Positions 39,254-47,221 of a stretch of DNA of 64,000 nt are shown here, piece by piece. The notes beneath the pieces are model-generated. The model was given only the letters and a program-made list of their open reading frames with translations, searched no databases and had not been told where the DNA came from. The position numbers and the translations under genes were made by a program. This DNA comes from JAFGVL01 sp963662245 (GTDB lineage Bacteria > Bacteroidota > Bacteroidia > Bacteroidales > Paludibacteraceae), in assembly GCA_963662245.2 (NCBI GenBank), contig CAXXVQ010000009.1, positions 742,821-806,820 on the forward strand, given 5' to 3'. The number at the start of each line of letters is the position of its first letter. Within the stretch, counting starts at the first letter, position 1.

Positions 39254-39341
39254 TTGGTTTAATTTGTGTTCTTTAATGATTCTAATCTCTTTCATTTCAT
39301 TTTTTAAGCTACCTTTGTGTGCTGAATAAAAAAATTACTAA

Positions 39342-40802
39342 ATGTTCCAATTAAAGCGTCTAGACAAATATCTTATTCTCCGCTTTTTAGAGTTATTTTC
39401 TGCTACTTTCTTTATCTGTAGTTTTATTCTTCTTATGCAATTTTTATGGAAGCATATTACTGATATTGTAGGTAAAGGATTAGACTTTTCTGTTATTCTT
39501 GAGTTTTTCGGGTATTCAGCCTTAACGGTAATTCCTTTAGCACTTCCATTGGCAATTCTTTTGGCATCATTAATGACTTTCGGGAATTTAGGCGAGAAAA
39601 TGGAGCTAACCGCAATGAAAGCTGCGGGGATTTCATTGTTTCGAATAATGAGGCCACTAATATTTTTAATGATATTTGTGTGTGTGGGTGCTTTCTTCTT
39701 TTCAAATAAAGTTTTGCCTTTTTCACAGAAACAGCTATGGTCATTGATATATGCACTTAGGGAAACTTCTCCCGAATTGGAAATTCCTCAAGGTGAATTT
39801 TATTCTGGCATTGGTGGACATAATATTTATGTGAAAGAAAAAGGTTCCGATAAGAAGTTGTTGAAATATATAATGATATATGATTTCACTAAAGGGTTCT
39901 CAAATGCAACAGTAACTGTTGCTGATTCGGCAAGAATAAAGATGTCTCCGGATAAGATGTTTTTAGTTTTGTCATTATTTAATGGTGAATCCTTTGAAAA
40001 TCTAAAAGATGCAAGAGAAAGTTCTCGTTCAACAAGTATTCCTTATAGAAGAGAGACTTTTGAAGAAAAAGAAATTTTGATTGATTTTGATGCCAACTTC
40101 ACTAGAATGGATGGTGATTTCTTGAGGGATAAACATATGAGTAAGGATTTAGCTGGTTTATCAAGTTCAATAGATTCTCTTAATCATAGAGTTGATAGTG
40201 TTGATAATTGGATGGCTAAGACTTTTGTTGAGGGTAACTTTTTTGATAGACAGCGCAATTTTGCAAGAACATTTGGCTCGTCAGATAGTCTTGATTTAGC
40301 AAAAGCAGAGAAATACTCATTAGACTCTCTGTCGAAGGATTCTCGTTTGAGAGCACTAACTGAGGCTAGAAATAAAGCTGATTTTGTGCAAACAACAATT
40401 AGTAGTTATTCACATATGCACGAAGCTGAAAAGCTGACCAAAATTAGACATGGGATTGAGTGGCACAGAAAGTTTACATTGTCAATAGCATGTATTATCT
40501 TTTTCTTTATAGGGGCACCTCTAGGTGCAATTATTAGAAAAGGTGGTTTGGGTGTGCCTATTGTAATTTCAGTAGTATTGTTTATTATTTATTATTTATT
40601 TGATAATAGTGGATATAAATTAGCTCGTGAGGATGTTTGGAGTGAATGGGCTGGAATTTGGCTTAGTACTTTTTGTCTTTTGCCAATAGGTGTGTTTTTT
40701 ACTTATAAGGCTACCAAAGATTCTCCAATATTTAATGTAGAAGCGTATGTAATCTTTTTCAAAAAGCTTAAGGCTTTATTTAGTAAGAAAAATAAATCGT
40801 AA
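39342..40802 (+). CDS. LptF/LptG-family permease (YjgP/YjgQ)
   Basis: Inner-membrane permease of the LPS transport complex LptB2FG, which extracts LPS and passes it to LptC/LptA. Three helices near the N-terminus (about 13-35, 50-75, 100-122) and three near the C-terminus (about 385-455) flank a large periplasmic beta-jellyroll, in the YjgP/YjgQ layout. The start LKRLDKYLILRFLELFSATF is typical. At 486 residues it is longer than E. coli LptG (360); the extra part (about 245-375) is Ser/Asp-rich and helical. ribBA follows after 9 bp and is probably cotranscribed. Confidence 0.9.
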   Translation: MFQLKRLDKYLILRFLELFSATFFICSFILLMQFLWKHITDIVGKGLDFSVILEFFGYSALTVIPLALPLAILLASLMTFGNLGEKMELTAMKAAGISLFRIMRPLIFLMIFVCVGAFFFSNKVLPFSQKQLWSLIYALRETSPELEIPQGEFYSGIGGHNIYVKEKGSDKKLLKYIMIYDFTKGFSNATVTVADSARIKMSPDKMFLVLSLFNGESFENLKDARESSRSTSIPYRRETFEEKEILIDFDANFTRMDGDFLRDKHMSKDLAGLSSSIDSLNHRVDSVDNWMAKTFVEGNFFDRQRNFARTFGSSDSLDLAKAEKYSLDSLSKDSRLRALTEARNKADFVQTTISSYSHMHEAEKLTKIRHGIEWHRKFTLSIACIIFFFIGAPLGAIIRKGGLGVPIVISVVLFIIYYLFDNSGYKLAREDVWSEWAGIWLSTFCLLPIGVFFTYKATKDSPIFNVEAYVIFFKKLKALFSKKNKS

Positions 40803-40811
40803 TAAAAAGAT

Positions 40812-42035
40812 ATGTCAAACGAACAATTTAAATTGAATAACATTGAAGAAGCAATTGAAGATTTCAAAGAAGGGAAATTTTTGATTGTTGTTGACGATGA
40901 AGATAGAGAAAATGAAGGCGATTTTATTATTGCTGCGGAGAAAGTGACTCCAGAGAAAATTAACTTTATGATCACGCATGGTCGAGGGTTGCTTTGTGCT
41001 CCAATTACAGAGGAAAGATGTAAAGAGTTAGAGCTTACTATGCAAGTGTCTGAGAATACTTCATTACATGAGACCCCGTTTACTACAACAGTTGATTTAA
41101 TTGGTAAAGGATGTACAACTGGGGTTTCAATGTATGATAGAGCTATGACTATTTTGGCTTTAGCTGATCCTGAGACAAAGCCAACGGATATTGCTAAACC
41201 AGGACATATAAGTCCTTTGAGAGCAAGGACCAGAGGAGTGCTTCGTAGAGCAGGGCATACTGAAGCTACTGTGGATTTAGCTCGTTTAGCTGGGTTGTAT
41301 CCAGCCGGAGCTTTAATTGAGATTATCAATGAGGATGGGACAATGGCTAGATTGCCTGAATTGATTGGGGTGTCGAAGAAGTTTGATATTAAGATTATTT
41401 CTATTAAGGACTTAATTTCTTATAGGTTAAAGCAAGAGACTTTAATTGAAAAAGGTGTAGAAGTGCAACTGCCTACTGCTTATGGTATGTTTCGGTTGAT
41501 TCCATTTAAACAACTGTCTAATGGTTTAGAGCATGTTGCATTGATTAAAGGTGATTGGAAAGCTGATGAGCCAATTTTAGTTCGAGTTCATTCCTCTTGT
41601 ATGACCGGAGATATTTTTGGGTCTTTGCGTTGTGAATGTGGAGAACAGTTACATAAGGCAATGGAGATGATTGATAAAGAAGGTAAAGGTGTGTTAGTGT
41701 ACATGAATCAAGAAGGTCGCGGTATTGGTCTTATGAATAAGATTAAGGCATATAAACTTCAAGAAGAAGGTCTGGATACTGTCGATGCAAATGTGCACTT
41801 AGGATTCAATCCGGATGAGAGAGATTATGGTGTTGGTGCTAGTATCTTGCGTGAACTGAATGTTTCGAAGATGAAATTAATGAGTAATAATCCTGTTAAG
41901 AGAATTGGACTAGAATCTTATGGTTTAGAGGTGGTTGAGAATGTTAGTATTGAGGTCTCTCCTAATAAATATAATTTACATTATATGCAAACAAAGAAAA
42001 ATAGGATGGGGCATGACCTTAAGCATACGAAATAA
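40812..42035 (+). CDS. ribBA: Bifunctional DHBP synthase / GTP cyclohydrolase II
   Basis: Supplies both precursors for riboflavin. The N-terminal RibB domain (about 1-205) has VVDDEDRENEGDFIIAAE (about 25-42), GRGLLCAPI and RAGHTEATVDLARLAGLYPAG in part. The C-terminal RibA domain (about 208-400) has the zinc ligands in HSSCMTGDIFGSLRCECGEQL (part) and the catalytic MNQEGRGIGL. Both sets of motifs are intact, so both activities are expected. 407 residues. No FMN riboswitch precedes it. ribH is in the same window at 61559 but far away. Confidence 0.97.
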   Translation: MSNEQFKLNNIEEAIEDFKEGKFLIVVDDEDRENEGDFIIAAEKVTPEKINFMITHGRGLLCAPITEERCKELELTMQVSENTSLHETPFTTTVDLIGKGCTTGVSMYDRAMTILALADPETKPTDIAKPGHISPLRARTRGVLRRAGHTEATVDLARLAGLYPAGALIEIINEDGTMARLPELIGVSKKFDIKIISIKDLISYRLKQETLIEKGVEVQLPTAYGMFRLIPFKQLSNGLEHVALIKGDWKADEPILVRVHSSCMTGDIFGSLRCECGEQLHKAMEMIDKEGKGVLVYMNQEGRGIGLMNKIKAYKLQEEGLDTVDANVHLGFNPDERDYGVGASILRELNVSKMKLMSNNPVKRIGLESYGLEVVENVSIEVSPNKYNLHYMQTKKNRMGHDLKHTK

Positions 42036-42051
42036 CTAGAATAAAAAACCT

Positions 42052-42936
42052 TGACCCGTCCTAAAGAGTTGACAGGTTAAACAATATTTTCAGATAAACC
42101 AGCAGGGTTTTACTTGCTGGTTTTTTTCATAAATAAAGTTAGGAGTTTTTATGTTTAAACTCAAATGAGGTTGTTTGTTGTTGTAAGTTTCTACAGATTG
42201 CCTTATTAAGATGTTTAATTCTCTGGCATTGTTGTGCTTGGTAAATCAGAAACTCATCTTTTAAAATCCCATTAATTCTTTCCGAAAAAGCATTTTGATA
42301 CAATTATACCCATCTGTCAATGATGCGATAATATTGTTTTTCTTAAGTTCATTTTGAGATAAAGAGGAACTATATTGCAAACCTCTATCAGAGTGATGTG
42401 GCTTTGAGTTAGTTGTTTTTGTATAATTTTTCTTTGGTCGGATTAATAAATGTTCATTATGCTATAAATTAAACAAAGCATCTCTACCCAATTTTATCTC
42501 AGAAGCTTTTATCTTTTAGTATAAAACAAAATTTTCTAGCACCTATGAACGAAGTCTATTGCGATATTCTTTTTGAGAAACAGTCAGTCTGCTTGCCCCT
42601 AACAATCGACAAGTCTCAGATAAACTTTACTTGTCCTTCTTTTTGCAGGCTTCTGATTGTAGGGTGGAAAACTTTTTTCTAATACCAGCCCATATTGAGA
42701 GTCTGCAATATCTATCATGTGATTAAGAATTTTAGTTCGTAATCGTTCATCTTCTAGCTCTTTTTTTAATCGTTTAATTTTTTGGGCTTGTTTATAGCTT
42801 AAGTTGTCTTTATAAATCTCAGAAACTACGCTCAATTTAGAGCCTAATTGTAATTGCGATGTGTTTGATTTTTGCTGCCAGTTTTGCTTTTCTCATAATA
42901 AGTTAATTTGTTGTCAACTGATTCTAGAACTAGACA
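42052..42936 (-). pseudogene. Decayed IS3-family insertion sequence
   Basis: 885 bp relic on the minus strand. Its ends TGACCCGTCCTAAAGAGTTG (42052 on) and TTGTCAACTGATTCTAGAAC (42911 on, to TAGACA at 42936) are inverted and resemble those of the intact copies, and CCT flanks it on both sides (42049-42051 and 42937-42939), a 3 bp target duplication. The only open stretch, 42599-42835, is OrfA with an internal deletion that joins YKQAQ directly to KIKRLKKELEDERL. Shifted fragments of OrfB (ERINGILKDEFLIYQ-like) are seen at about 42150-42330. It is a different, older subgroup than the two intact copies. Confidence 0.8.
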
Positions 42937-42971
42937 CCTAATAAAAAAAGTTGACAATAATTAGACTTATT

Positions 42972-43370
42972 ATGGAAGACTTAAGTAAACAAAGAAAGAA
43001 ACGCAGTCAAAAGGATTACACATTAGGCTTTAAATTAGATCTAGTTTCTCGCATAGAAAAAGGCGAGATGACTTATAAACAAGCGCAATCCACTTATGGA
43101 ATACAAGGCAGAAGTACAGTTTTGGTTTGGTTAAGAAAACATGGTACTTTAGACTGGTCAAAACCCAATGAAAGATTTATGCCTACTGCTAAAAAAAAAG
43201 AAACCCCAGCTCAAAAGATTAAACGATTAGAAAAAGAGTTAGAGGAAGAGAAACTTAAAACCCTGTTTCTAGATACGATGATTGATATAGCAGATGAACG
43301 CTATGGAACCGGAATCAGAAAAAAGTTCTCATCCCAACAGTCACAACGCTCCGACAAGAAAAAGGAATAA
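42972..43370 (+). CDS. IS3-family transposase OrfA (copy 1)
   Basis: DNA-binding first frame of an IS3-type transposase. An N-terminal basic segment (KQRKKRSQKDYTLGFKLDLV in part) leads to a helix-turn-helix around MTYKQAQSTYGIQGRSTVLVW in part, and a C-terminal leucine-zipper-like coil KIKRLEKELEEEKLKTLFLD. The start is set at ATG 42972 (MEDLSKQRKK); a TTG at 42951 would add seven residues. The heptamer A AAA AAG at 43319-43325 is in the right frame for a -1 ribosomal shift, which would fuse it to OrfB. Confidence 0.9.
   Translation: MEDLSKQRKKRSQKDYTLGFKLDLVSRIEKGEMTYKQAQSTYGIQGRSTVLVWLRKHGTLDWSKPNERFMPTAKKKETPAQKIKRLEKELEEEKLKTLFLDTMIDIADERYGTGIRKKFSSQQSQRSDKKKE
43319..43325 (+). promoter_or_regulatory. 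Programmed -1 frameshift site in IS copy 1
   Basis: A_AAA_AAG in the OrfA frame, 45 nt before the OrfA stop. After the shift the frame reads VLIPTVTTLRQEKGISLSKS and runs without stop into OrfB. The same heptamer is at 53884-53890 in copy 2. This is the standard way IS3 elements make the OrfAB transposase. Confidence 0.85.
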
Positions 43371-43390
43371 GCCTTTCAAAATCTTGTAGA

Positions 43391-44209
43391 TTGTTTGGGA
43401 TAAGTAGACAAGCATTATATCAATCAAATGCTAGAATAGTTCTACGGGAGCAACAGTTGCAAAAAGTAAAGCAGTTAGTTGAGACTACACGAATGCAGAT
43501 GCCAAGAATAGGCACTCGAAAACTCTATAGCCTGCTAGAAGCTGACCTCAAGAAGCAAGGAATCAAAATTGGTAGAGATGCTCTGTTTGACTTTTTAAGA
43601 AGAGAGCATCTACTTGTGAAACCAAAGAAAAGTTACACAAAGACAACTCACTCAAAACATTGGTTAAGAAAACATCCTAACTTGTACACAAACAAACAAG
43701 TTAAAGAAGCAGAAGAAGTTTTTGTAAGCGACATAACATACCTAAACTCAAGACAAGGAACTCATTATTTAACCTTAGTTACAGATGCATACAGCAGAAA
43801 AATAATGGGTTATCGGCTAAGTAATAATATGAATACTGAAAATGTGGTTAAGGCTTTAAAAATGGCTATTAGAAACAAGCAAACAAATAAAGTGACTATA
43901 CATCATTCTGACAGAGGATTACAATACTGTTCCAGTCTATATCAAGAAACTTTAGCTAAAGCAAATATGCTTCCTTCAATGACAGATGGATATGACTGTT
44001 ATCAAAATGCTTTAGCAGAAAGAGTTAATGGAATATTAAAACAAGAATTTTTATTGTATAATTGTAATAGCTTTAATGAACTTAATGAGCTAGTAAAAGA
44101 GTCAATAGCAACTTATAACTCTAAAAGACCTCATTTATCTCTAGGGATGAAGACTCCTGATTTTGTGCATAAAAAAACCAGAGAAGAAAGCTTCTCTGGT
44201 CATAATTAA
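43391..44209 (+). CDS. IS3-family transposase OrfB (copy 1)
   Basis: Catalytic half of the transposase, integrase-core fold. The DDE residues are seen in VFVSDITYLN (first Asp), HHSDRGLQY (second Asp) and NALAERVNG (Glu, 35 residues after the second Asp by the family rule). The first possible start is TTG 43391, but the frame is open from 43326, so it is mainly made as an OrfAB fusion by frameshift. Differs from copy 2 at five positions (for example D/N, S/N, T/S, R/Q and the last-but-one H/L). Confidence 0.92.
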   Translation: MFGISRQALYQSNARIVLREQQLQKVKQLVETTRMQMPRIGTRKLYSLLEADLKKQGIKIGRDALFDFLRREHLLVKPKKSYTKTTHSKHWLRKHPNLYTNKQVKEAEEVFVSDITYLNSRQGTHYLTLVTDAYSRKIMGYRLSNNMNTENVVKALKMAIRNKQTNKVTIHHSDRGLQYCSSLYQETLAKANMLPSMTDGYDCYQNALAERVNGILKQEFLLYNCNSFNELNELVKESIATYNSKRPHLSLGMKTPDFVHKKTREESFSGHN

Positions 44210-44250
44210 TTTTATTAAAAACTGTCAACCTATTTTAGGACAACACAGGT

Positions 44251-45132
44251 TTATTTTTTAAATTTAAATTGACCGCGACCATATGTTGCATAACAATCAT
44301 CATCACCAGCAAATCTATATGTTAATGTGAATGATAAGTTTGCATATGCATCATTTAGATTAGACCACTTAGTGTAATATCCATCAAAGAAATCAGCATC
44401 AGGGCCAAGTGGGAAATGATAGCCGAATTCAGCTCCAATGTATAATTCATAAGTTATAGGAAATCTAACTCCAGCCCCAAATGGAATTGCTAAAAGTGCT
44501 GCATCATGTTTGAATGCACTATTAGGATCATTAGGGTCAACGCTATATTCTTCATAAAATTGGTCTTTAGTTCCTGGATCCATGTATAAATCTTTACCAG
44601 GCCAATAGTCTGAAGATCCTCTTCCTGGATAAACAATTGGGTTTAATGGGTCATGTGTGATGTCTGTATATTTCCATTCAGTATTGTAATATACGCCAGA
44701 AAGACCTCCATATACAAATACATCATATGTTTTTCTTTTGAATTTACCTCTAAAAACATAAACTTGAGTTTGTAAACTTACTTCAAATGCATTTGAAGTA
44801 AATTCAAACTGACGATATTCATTTCTTGAGTTATCATCATTGCCCGCAAATGAATGATACATGAACAATAATTTATTTCCAATAGTCTTGTTCCAATCGT
44901 GTTGATAGCCAATGTATGCTGATGGTCTTGTGTATAAAACATCCCATTCTGTTACCCACGCATTAGCAAAGTTGGCTCCGCCGGCATCTCCAAACATGTA
45001 GTTAGGGCCAATACCAATAGTGAGATAATCCTTTCCATCGTAGTGCTTAAAAGAGTGCAAACTTCCGCGTTTTTTAGCAAAACTAGGAGCTAATAATGAA
45101 ATGGATAATAGAAGTAATATTAACTTTTTCAT
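44251..45132 (-). CDS. Outer-membrane beta-barrel protein, function unknown
   Basis: Signal peptide 1-19 (MKKLILLLLSISLLAPSFA), then a 270-residue region with alternating strands typical of an outer-membrane barrel: YLTIGIGPNYMFGDAG (about 36-51), AYIGYQHDWNK, FEVSLQTQVYVFRG, FVYGGLSGVYYN, FGAGVRFPITYELYIGAEFGYHF in part, ANLSFTLTYRF. Resembles the outer-membrane beta-barrel proteins seen near gliding or T9SS genes but I cannot name it. Start is ATG 45132; an upstream TTG would not fit a signal peptide. Insertion of IS copy 1 lies 3 bp after its stop and has separated it from its terminator. Confidence 0.7.
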   Translation of the reverse strand: MKKLILLLLSISLLAPSFAKKRGSLHSFKHYDGKDYLTIGIGPNYMFGDAGGANFANAWVTEWDVLYTRPSAYIGYQHDWNKTIGNKLLFMYHSFAGNDDNSRNEYRQFEFTSNAFEVSLQTQVYVFRGKFKRKTYDVFVYGGLSGVYYNTEWKYTDITHDPLNPIVYPGRGSSDYWPGKDLYMDPGTKDQFYEEYSVDPNDPNSAFKHDAALLAIPFGAGVRFPITYELYIGAEFGYHFPLGPDADFFDGYYTKWSNLNDAYANLSFTLTYRFAGDDDCYATYGRGQFKFKK

Positions 45133-45166
45133 GTAGTACAAAGTGCTCTGTTAGAGTTATAATTGG

Positions 45167-45196
45167 CAAAGGTAGTATGTTTTCTGTATTTTCCAA
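45167..45196 (-). promoter_or_regulatory. Promoter of the outer-membrane protein gene
   Basis: Minus strand: -33 TTG (45196-45194), 19 bp spacer, -7 TACCTTTG (45174-45167). Ideal spacing. Confidence 0.78.
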
Positions 45197-45309
45197 TAGT
45201 AAGAGTTTTGTTTTTTAACATTGTGTTTGGTTTGTGATAATAATGGGTTGATTTGCAACATATTGTTTCCTAAATGAAATGAATATTTATGAAAATGTTA
45301 ACAATAAGG

Positions 45310-45369
45310 TTTCTTAACTAAGAAATAACATTGCCAAATGTTTATTAGAGAAAAATTTCATTATTTTTG
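45310..45369 (+). promoter_or_regulatory. Two palindromic operators and -7 box before the NifU-like/GGGtGRT pair
   Basis: TTTCTTAACTAAGAAA (45310-45325) is a 7+2+7 palindrome; AACATTGCCAAATGTT (45327-45342) is a 6+4+6 palindrome. The -7 box TATTTTTG is at 45362-45369, with no good -33 TTTG at the usual distance. The sites are centred about 57 and 40 bp before the predicted start, where activators bind. The rest of the gap 45142-45447 holds only this and the divergent promoter. Confidence 0.55.
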
Positions 45370-45447
45370 TGCGCTCATATTTGTGTTTTTTAGCATAAAA
45401 TGGTTATTGCAGTTTATTATTGTAACTAAATTAATTATAAAAAAGGT

Positions 45448-46140
45448 ATGATTTACACTCACGAAGTAGAACACATGTGTGTTGTGAAAAAAGGGCCAAA
45501 TCATGGTCCGGCTCCAATTCCACAAGAAGGTGGATGGACTCAAGCCAAAGAGGTGAAAGATATTTCAGGGTTAACCCACGGTGTGGGTTGGTGTGCTCCC
45601 CAACAAGGTGCATGTAAATTGACTTTGAATGTGAAAGAAGGAATTATTCAAGAGGCTTTAGTTGAGACTATTGGTTGTTCAGGTATGACTCACTCTGCAG
45701 CGATGGCTTCAGAAATCTTACCAGGAAAGACTCTTTTAGAGGCTTTAAATACAGACTTAGTTTGTGATGCAATTAATGTTGCAATGCGTGAGTTGTTCTT
45801 GCAAATTGTATACGGTCGTACACAATCAGCTTTCTCTGAAGGTGGTTTGCCAATTGGTGCTGGTCTTGAGGATTTAGGTAAAGGGCTTCGTAGCCAAGTT
45901 GGTACTATGTATGGTACTGTAACTAAAGGTGTTCGTTATTTAGAAATGGCTGAGGGTTATTGTACTCGTATGGCATTAGATACAGATGGTGAAGTTATTG
46001 GATATGAATTTGTTCATATGGGTAAATTTATGGACGATGTTAAAAAAGGAACTGATCCTGCAGCTGCGTTAGAAAAAGCAAAATCAACTTACGGTCGTTT
46101 TGCTGATGGTGTTAAATATGTTGATCCGCGTCAAGATTAA
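45448..46140 (+). CDS. NifU-like iron-sulfur scaffold-type protein, partner of GGGtGRT
   Basis: 230-residue protein with the NifU/IscU N-terminal fold. The three IscU-like cysteines can be seen in GVGWCAPQQGACKLTL (about 45-60) and TIGCSGMTHSAAMASE (about 74-89), though spacing differs from true IscU. The gene ends 20 bp before the GGGtGRT gene, a pairing that I know to be conserved across Bacteroidota and Firmicutes. It may hold an iron-sulfur cluster or metal for that partner. The actual function of the pair has not been established to my knowledge. Confidence 0.8.
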   Translation: MIYTHEVEHMCVVKKGPNHGPAPIPQEGGWTQAKEVKDISGLTHGVGWCAPQQGACKLTLNVKEGIIQEALVETIGCSGMTHSAAMASEILPGKTLLEALNTDLVCDAINVAMRELFLQIVYGRTQSAFSEGGLPIGAGLEDLGKGLRSQVGTMYGTVTKGVRYLEMAEGYCTRMALDTDGEVIGYEFVHMGKFMDDVKKGTDPAAALEKAKSTYGRFADGVKYVDPRQD

Positions 46141-46145
46141 AATAA

Positions 46146-46151
46146 AGGAGG
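46146..46151 (+). promoter_or_regulatory. Strong Shine-Dalgarno before GGGtGRT
   Basis: AGGAGG about 9 nt ahead of the ATG at 46161. Almost no other start in the window has such a site; most have AT-rich leaders. Confidence 0.6.
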
Positions 46152-46160
46152 AAATTAACT

Positions 46161-47156
46161 ATGTTATTTGAAAGTTATAGCCGCCGCATTGATAAAGTAA
46201 ACGCGGCATTAAATGAATATGGAATTAAAGATATTGATGAGGCAAAAGCAATTTGCACTGAAAAAGGTATTGATCCATATAAAATTTGTGAAGAAACTCA
46301 ACCAATCGCTTTTGAAAATGCAAAATGGGCTTATGTAGTAGGTGCTGCTATTGCAATTAAAAAAGGTGCAATTGTTGCTGCTGATGCTGCTGAAGCTATC
46401 GGTATTGGTTTACAGTGTTTTTGTATTCCTGGTTCTGTGGCTGAAGATAGAAAAGTAGGACTAGGTCATGGTAACTTAGCAGCTATGTTGCTTCGTGATG
46501 AAACTAAATGTTTTGCATTCTTAGCTGGTCATGAATCTTTTGCTGCTGCTGAAGGTGCAATTAAAATTGCTGAAATGGCTAATAAAGTGCGTCAAGAACC
46601 TCTTCGCGTGATTTTGAATGGTTTAGGTAAAGATGCTGCGATGATTATTTCTCGTATCAATGGATTTACTTATGTTCAAACTCAATTTGACTACGCTTCA
46701 GGTGAAGTTAAAGTTGTTAAAGAAAAACCATATTCAGAAGGTCTTCGTGCAAAAGTAAAATGTTATGGTGCTGATGATGTTCGTGAAGGTGTAGCAATTA
46801 TGCGTTCAGAAGGTGTTGATGTATCTATTACAGGTAATTCAACTAACCCAACTCGTTTCCAACATCCAGTTGCTGGTACATATAAGAAAGAATGTATGGA
46901 GCAAGGTAAGAAATACTTCTCTGTAGCATCAGGTGGTGGTACCGGTCGTACACTTCATCCAGATAATATGGCTGCAGGTCCTGCGTCATATGGTATGACT
47001 GACACGATGGGTCGTATGCATGGTGATGCTCAGTTTGCTGGTTCATCTTCAGTTCCTGCCCATGTTGAAATGATGGGATTCCTTGGAATGGGTAATAACC
47101 CAATGGTGGGGGCTACCGTAGCTGTAGCGGTAGCTATCGAAGAGGCTTGTAAATAA
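46161..47156 (+). CDS. GGGtGRT family protein
   Basis: 331-residue member of the GGGtGRT family, named for the motif seen here as SGGGTGRTLHPDNMAAGP (about 257-274). Other conserved parts: GLGHGNLAAMLLRDETKCFAFLAGH in pieces (about 95-118), LNGLGKDAAMIISRING, and VAVAIEEACK at the end. Eight cysteines, several in conserved places. No known catalytic domain. Preceded by GGAGG before the start (AAAGGAGGAAATTAACT), an unusually strong Shine-Dalgarno for a phylum that rarely uses them. Probably highly expressed and cotranscribed with the NifU-like gene. Confidence 0.85.
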   Translation: MLFESYSRRIDKVNAALNEYGIKDIDEAKAICTEKGIDPYKICEETQPIAFENAKWAYVVGAAIAIKKGAIVAADAAEAIGIGLQCFCIPGSVAEDRKVGLGHGNLAAMLLRDETKCFAFLAGHESFAAAEGAIKIAEMANKVRQEPLRVILNGLGKDAAMIISRINGFTYVQTQFDYASGEVKVVKEKPYSEGLRAKVKCYGADDVREGVAIMRSEGVDVSITGNSTNPTRFQHPVAGTYKKECMEQGKKYFSVASGGGTGRTLHPDNMAAGPASYGMTDTMGRMHGDAQFAGSSSVPAHVEMMGFLGMGNNPMVGATVAVAVAIEEACK

Positions 47157-47175
47157 TTAGCTTTATAATAAAAAC

Positions 47176-47212
47176 AAAAACCCATCCCGATTTCGGGATG
47201 GGTTTTTGTTTT
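47176..47212. terminator. Terminator after GGGtGRT (bidirectional)
   Basis: AAAAACCCATCCCGA (47176-47190) / TCGGGATGGGTTTTT (47193-47207), 15 bp arms. Also ends the convergent acyl-CoA ligase gene. Confidence 0.93.
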
Positions 47213-47221
47213 TATTGAACC

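Larger units (their letters stand above)
42950..44247 (+). mobile_element. IS3-family insertion sequence, copy 1
   Basis: Nearly identical to copy 2 at 52962-54277. The OrfB-side end CTGTCAACCTATTTTAGGAC...ACACA stops at 44247, 3 bp after the stop codon of the outer-membrane protein gene on the other strand. At the OrfA side the match to copy 2 begins only at GTTGACAATAATTAG (42950); the outer 18 bp of the inverted repeat are missing or much changed (ungapped, about 12 of 19 positions agree). No target duplication was found. Both reading frames are intact. Confidence 0.9.

Noticed and set aside
40803..40811. FMN riboswitch before ribBA
   Set aside because: Only 9 bp separate it from the permease gene; no RFN element can fit.
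40703..41329. 208-codon minus-strand ORF over ribBA and the LptF/G-family gene
   Set aside because: Spans the junction of two well-supported genes on the other strand; no homology seen.
42052..44247. Composite transposon formed by relic and intact IS
   Set aside because: No cargo gene lies between them and no target duplication is found outside the pair.
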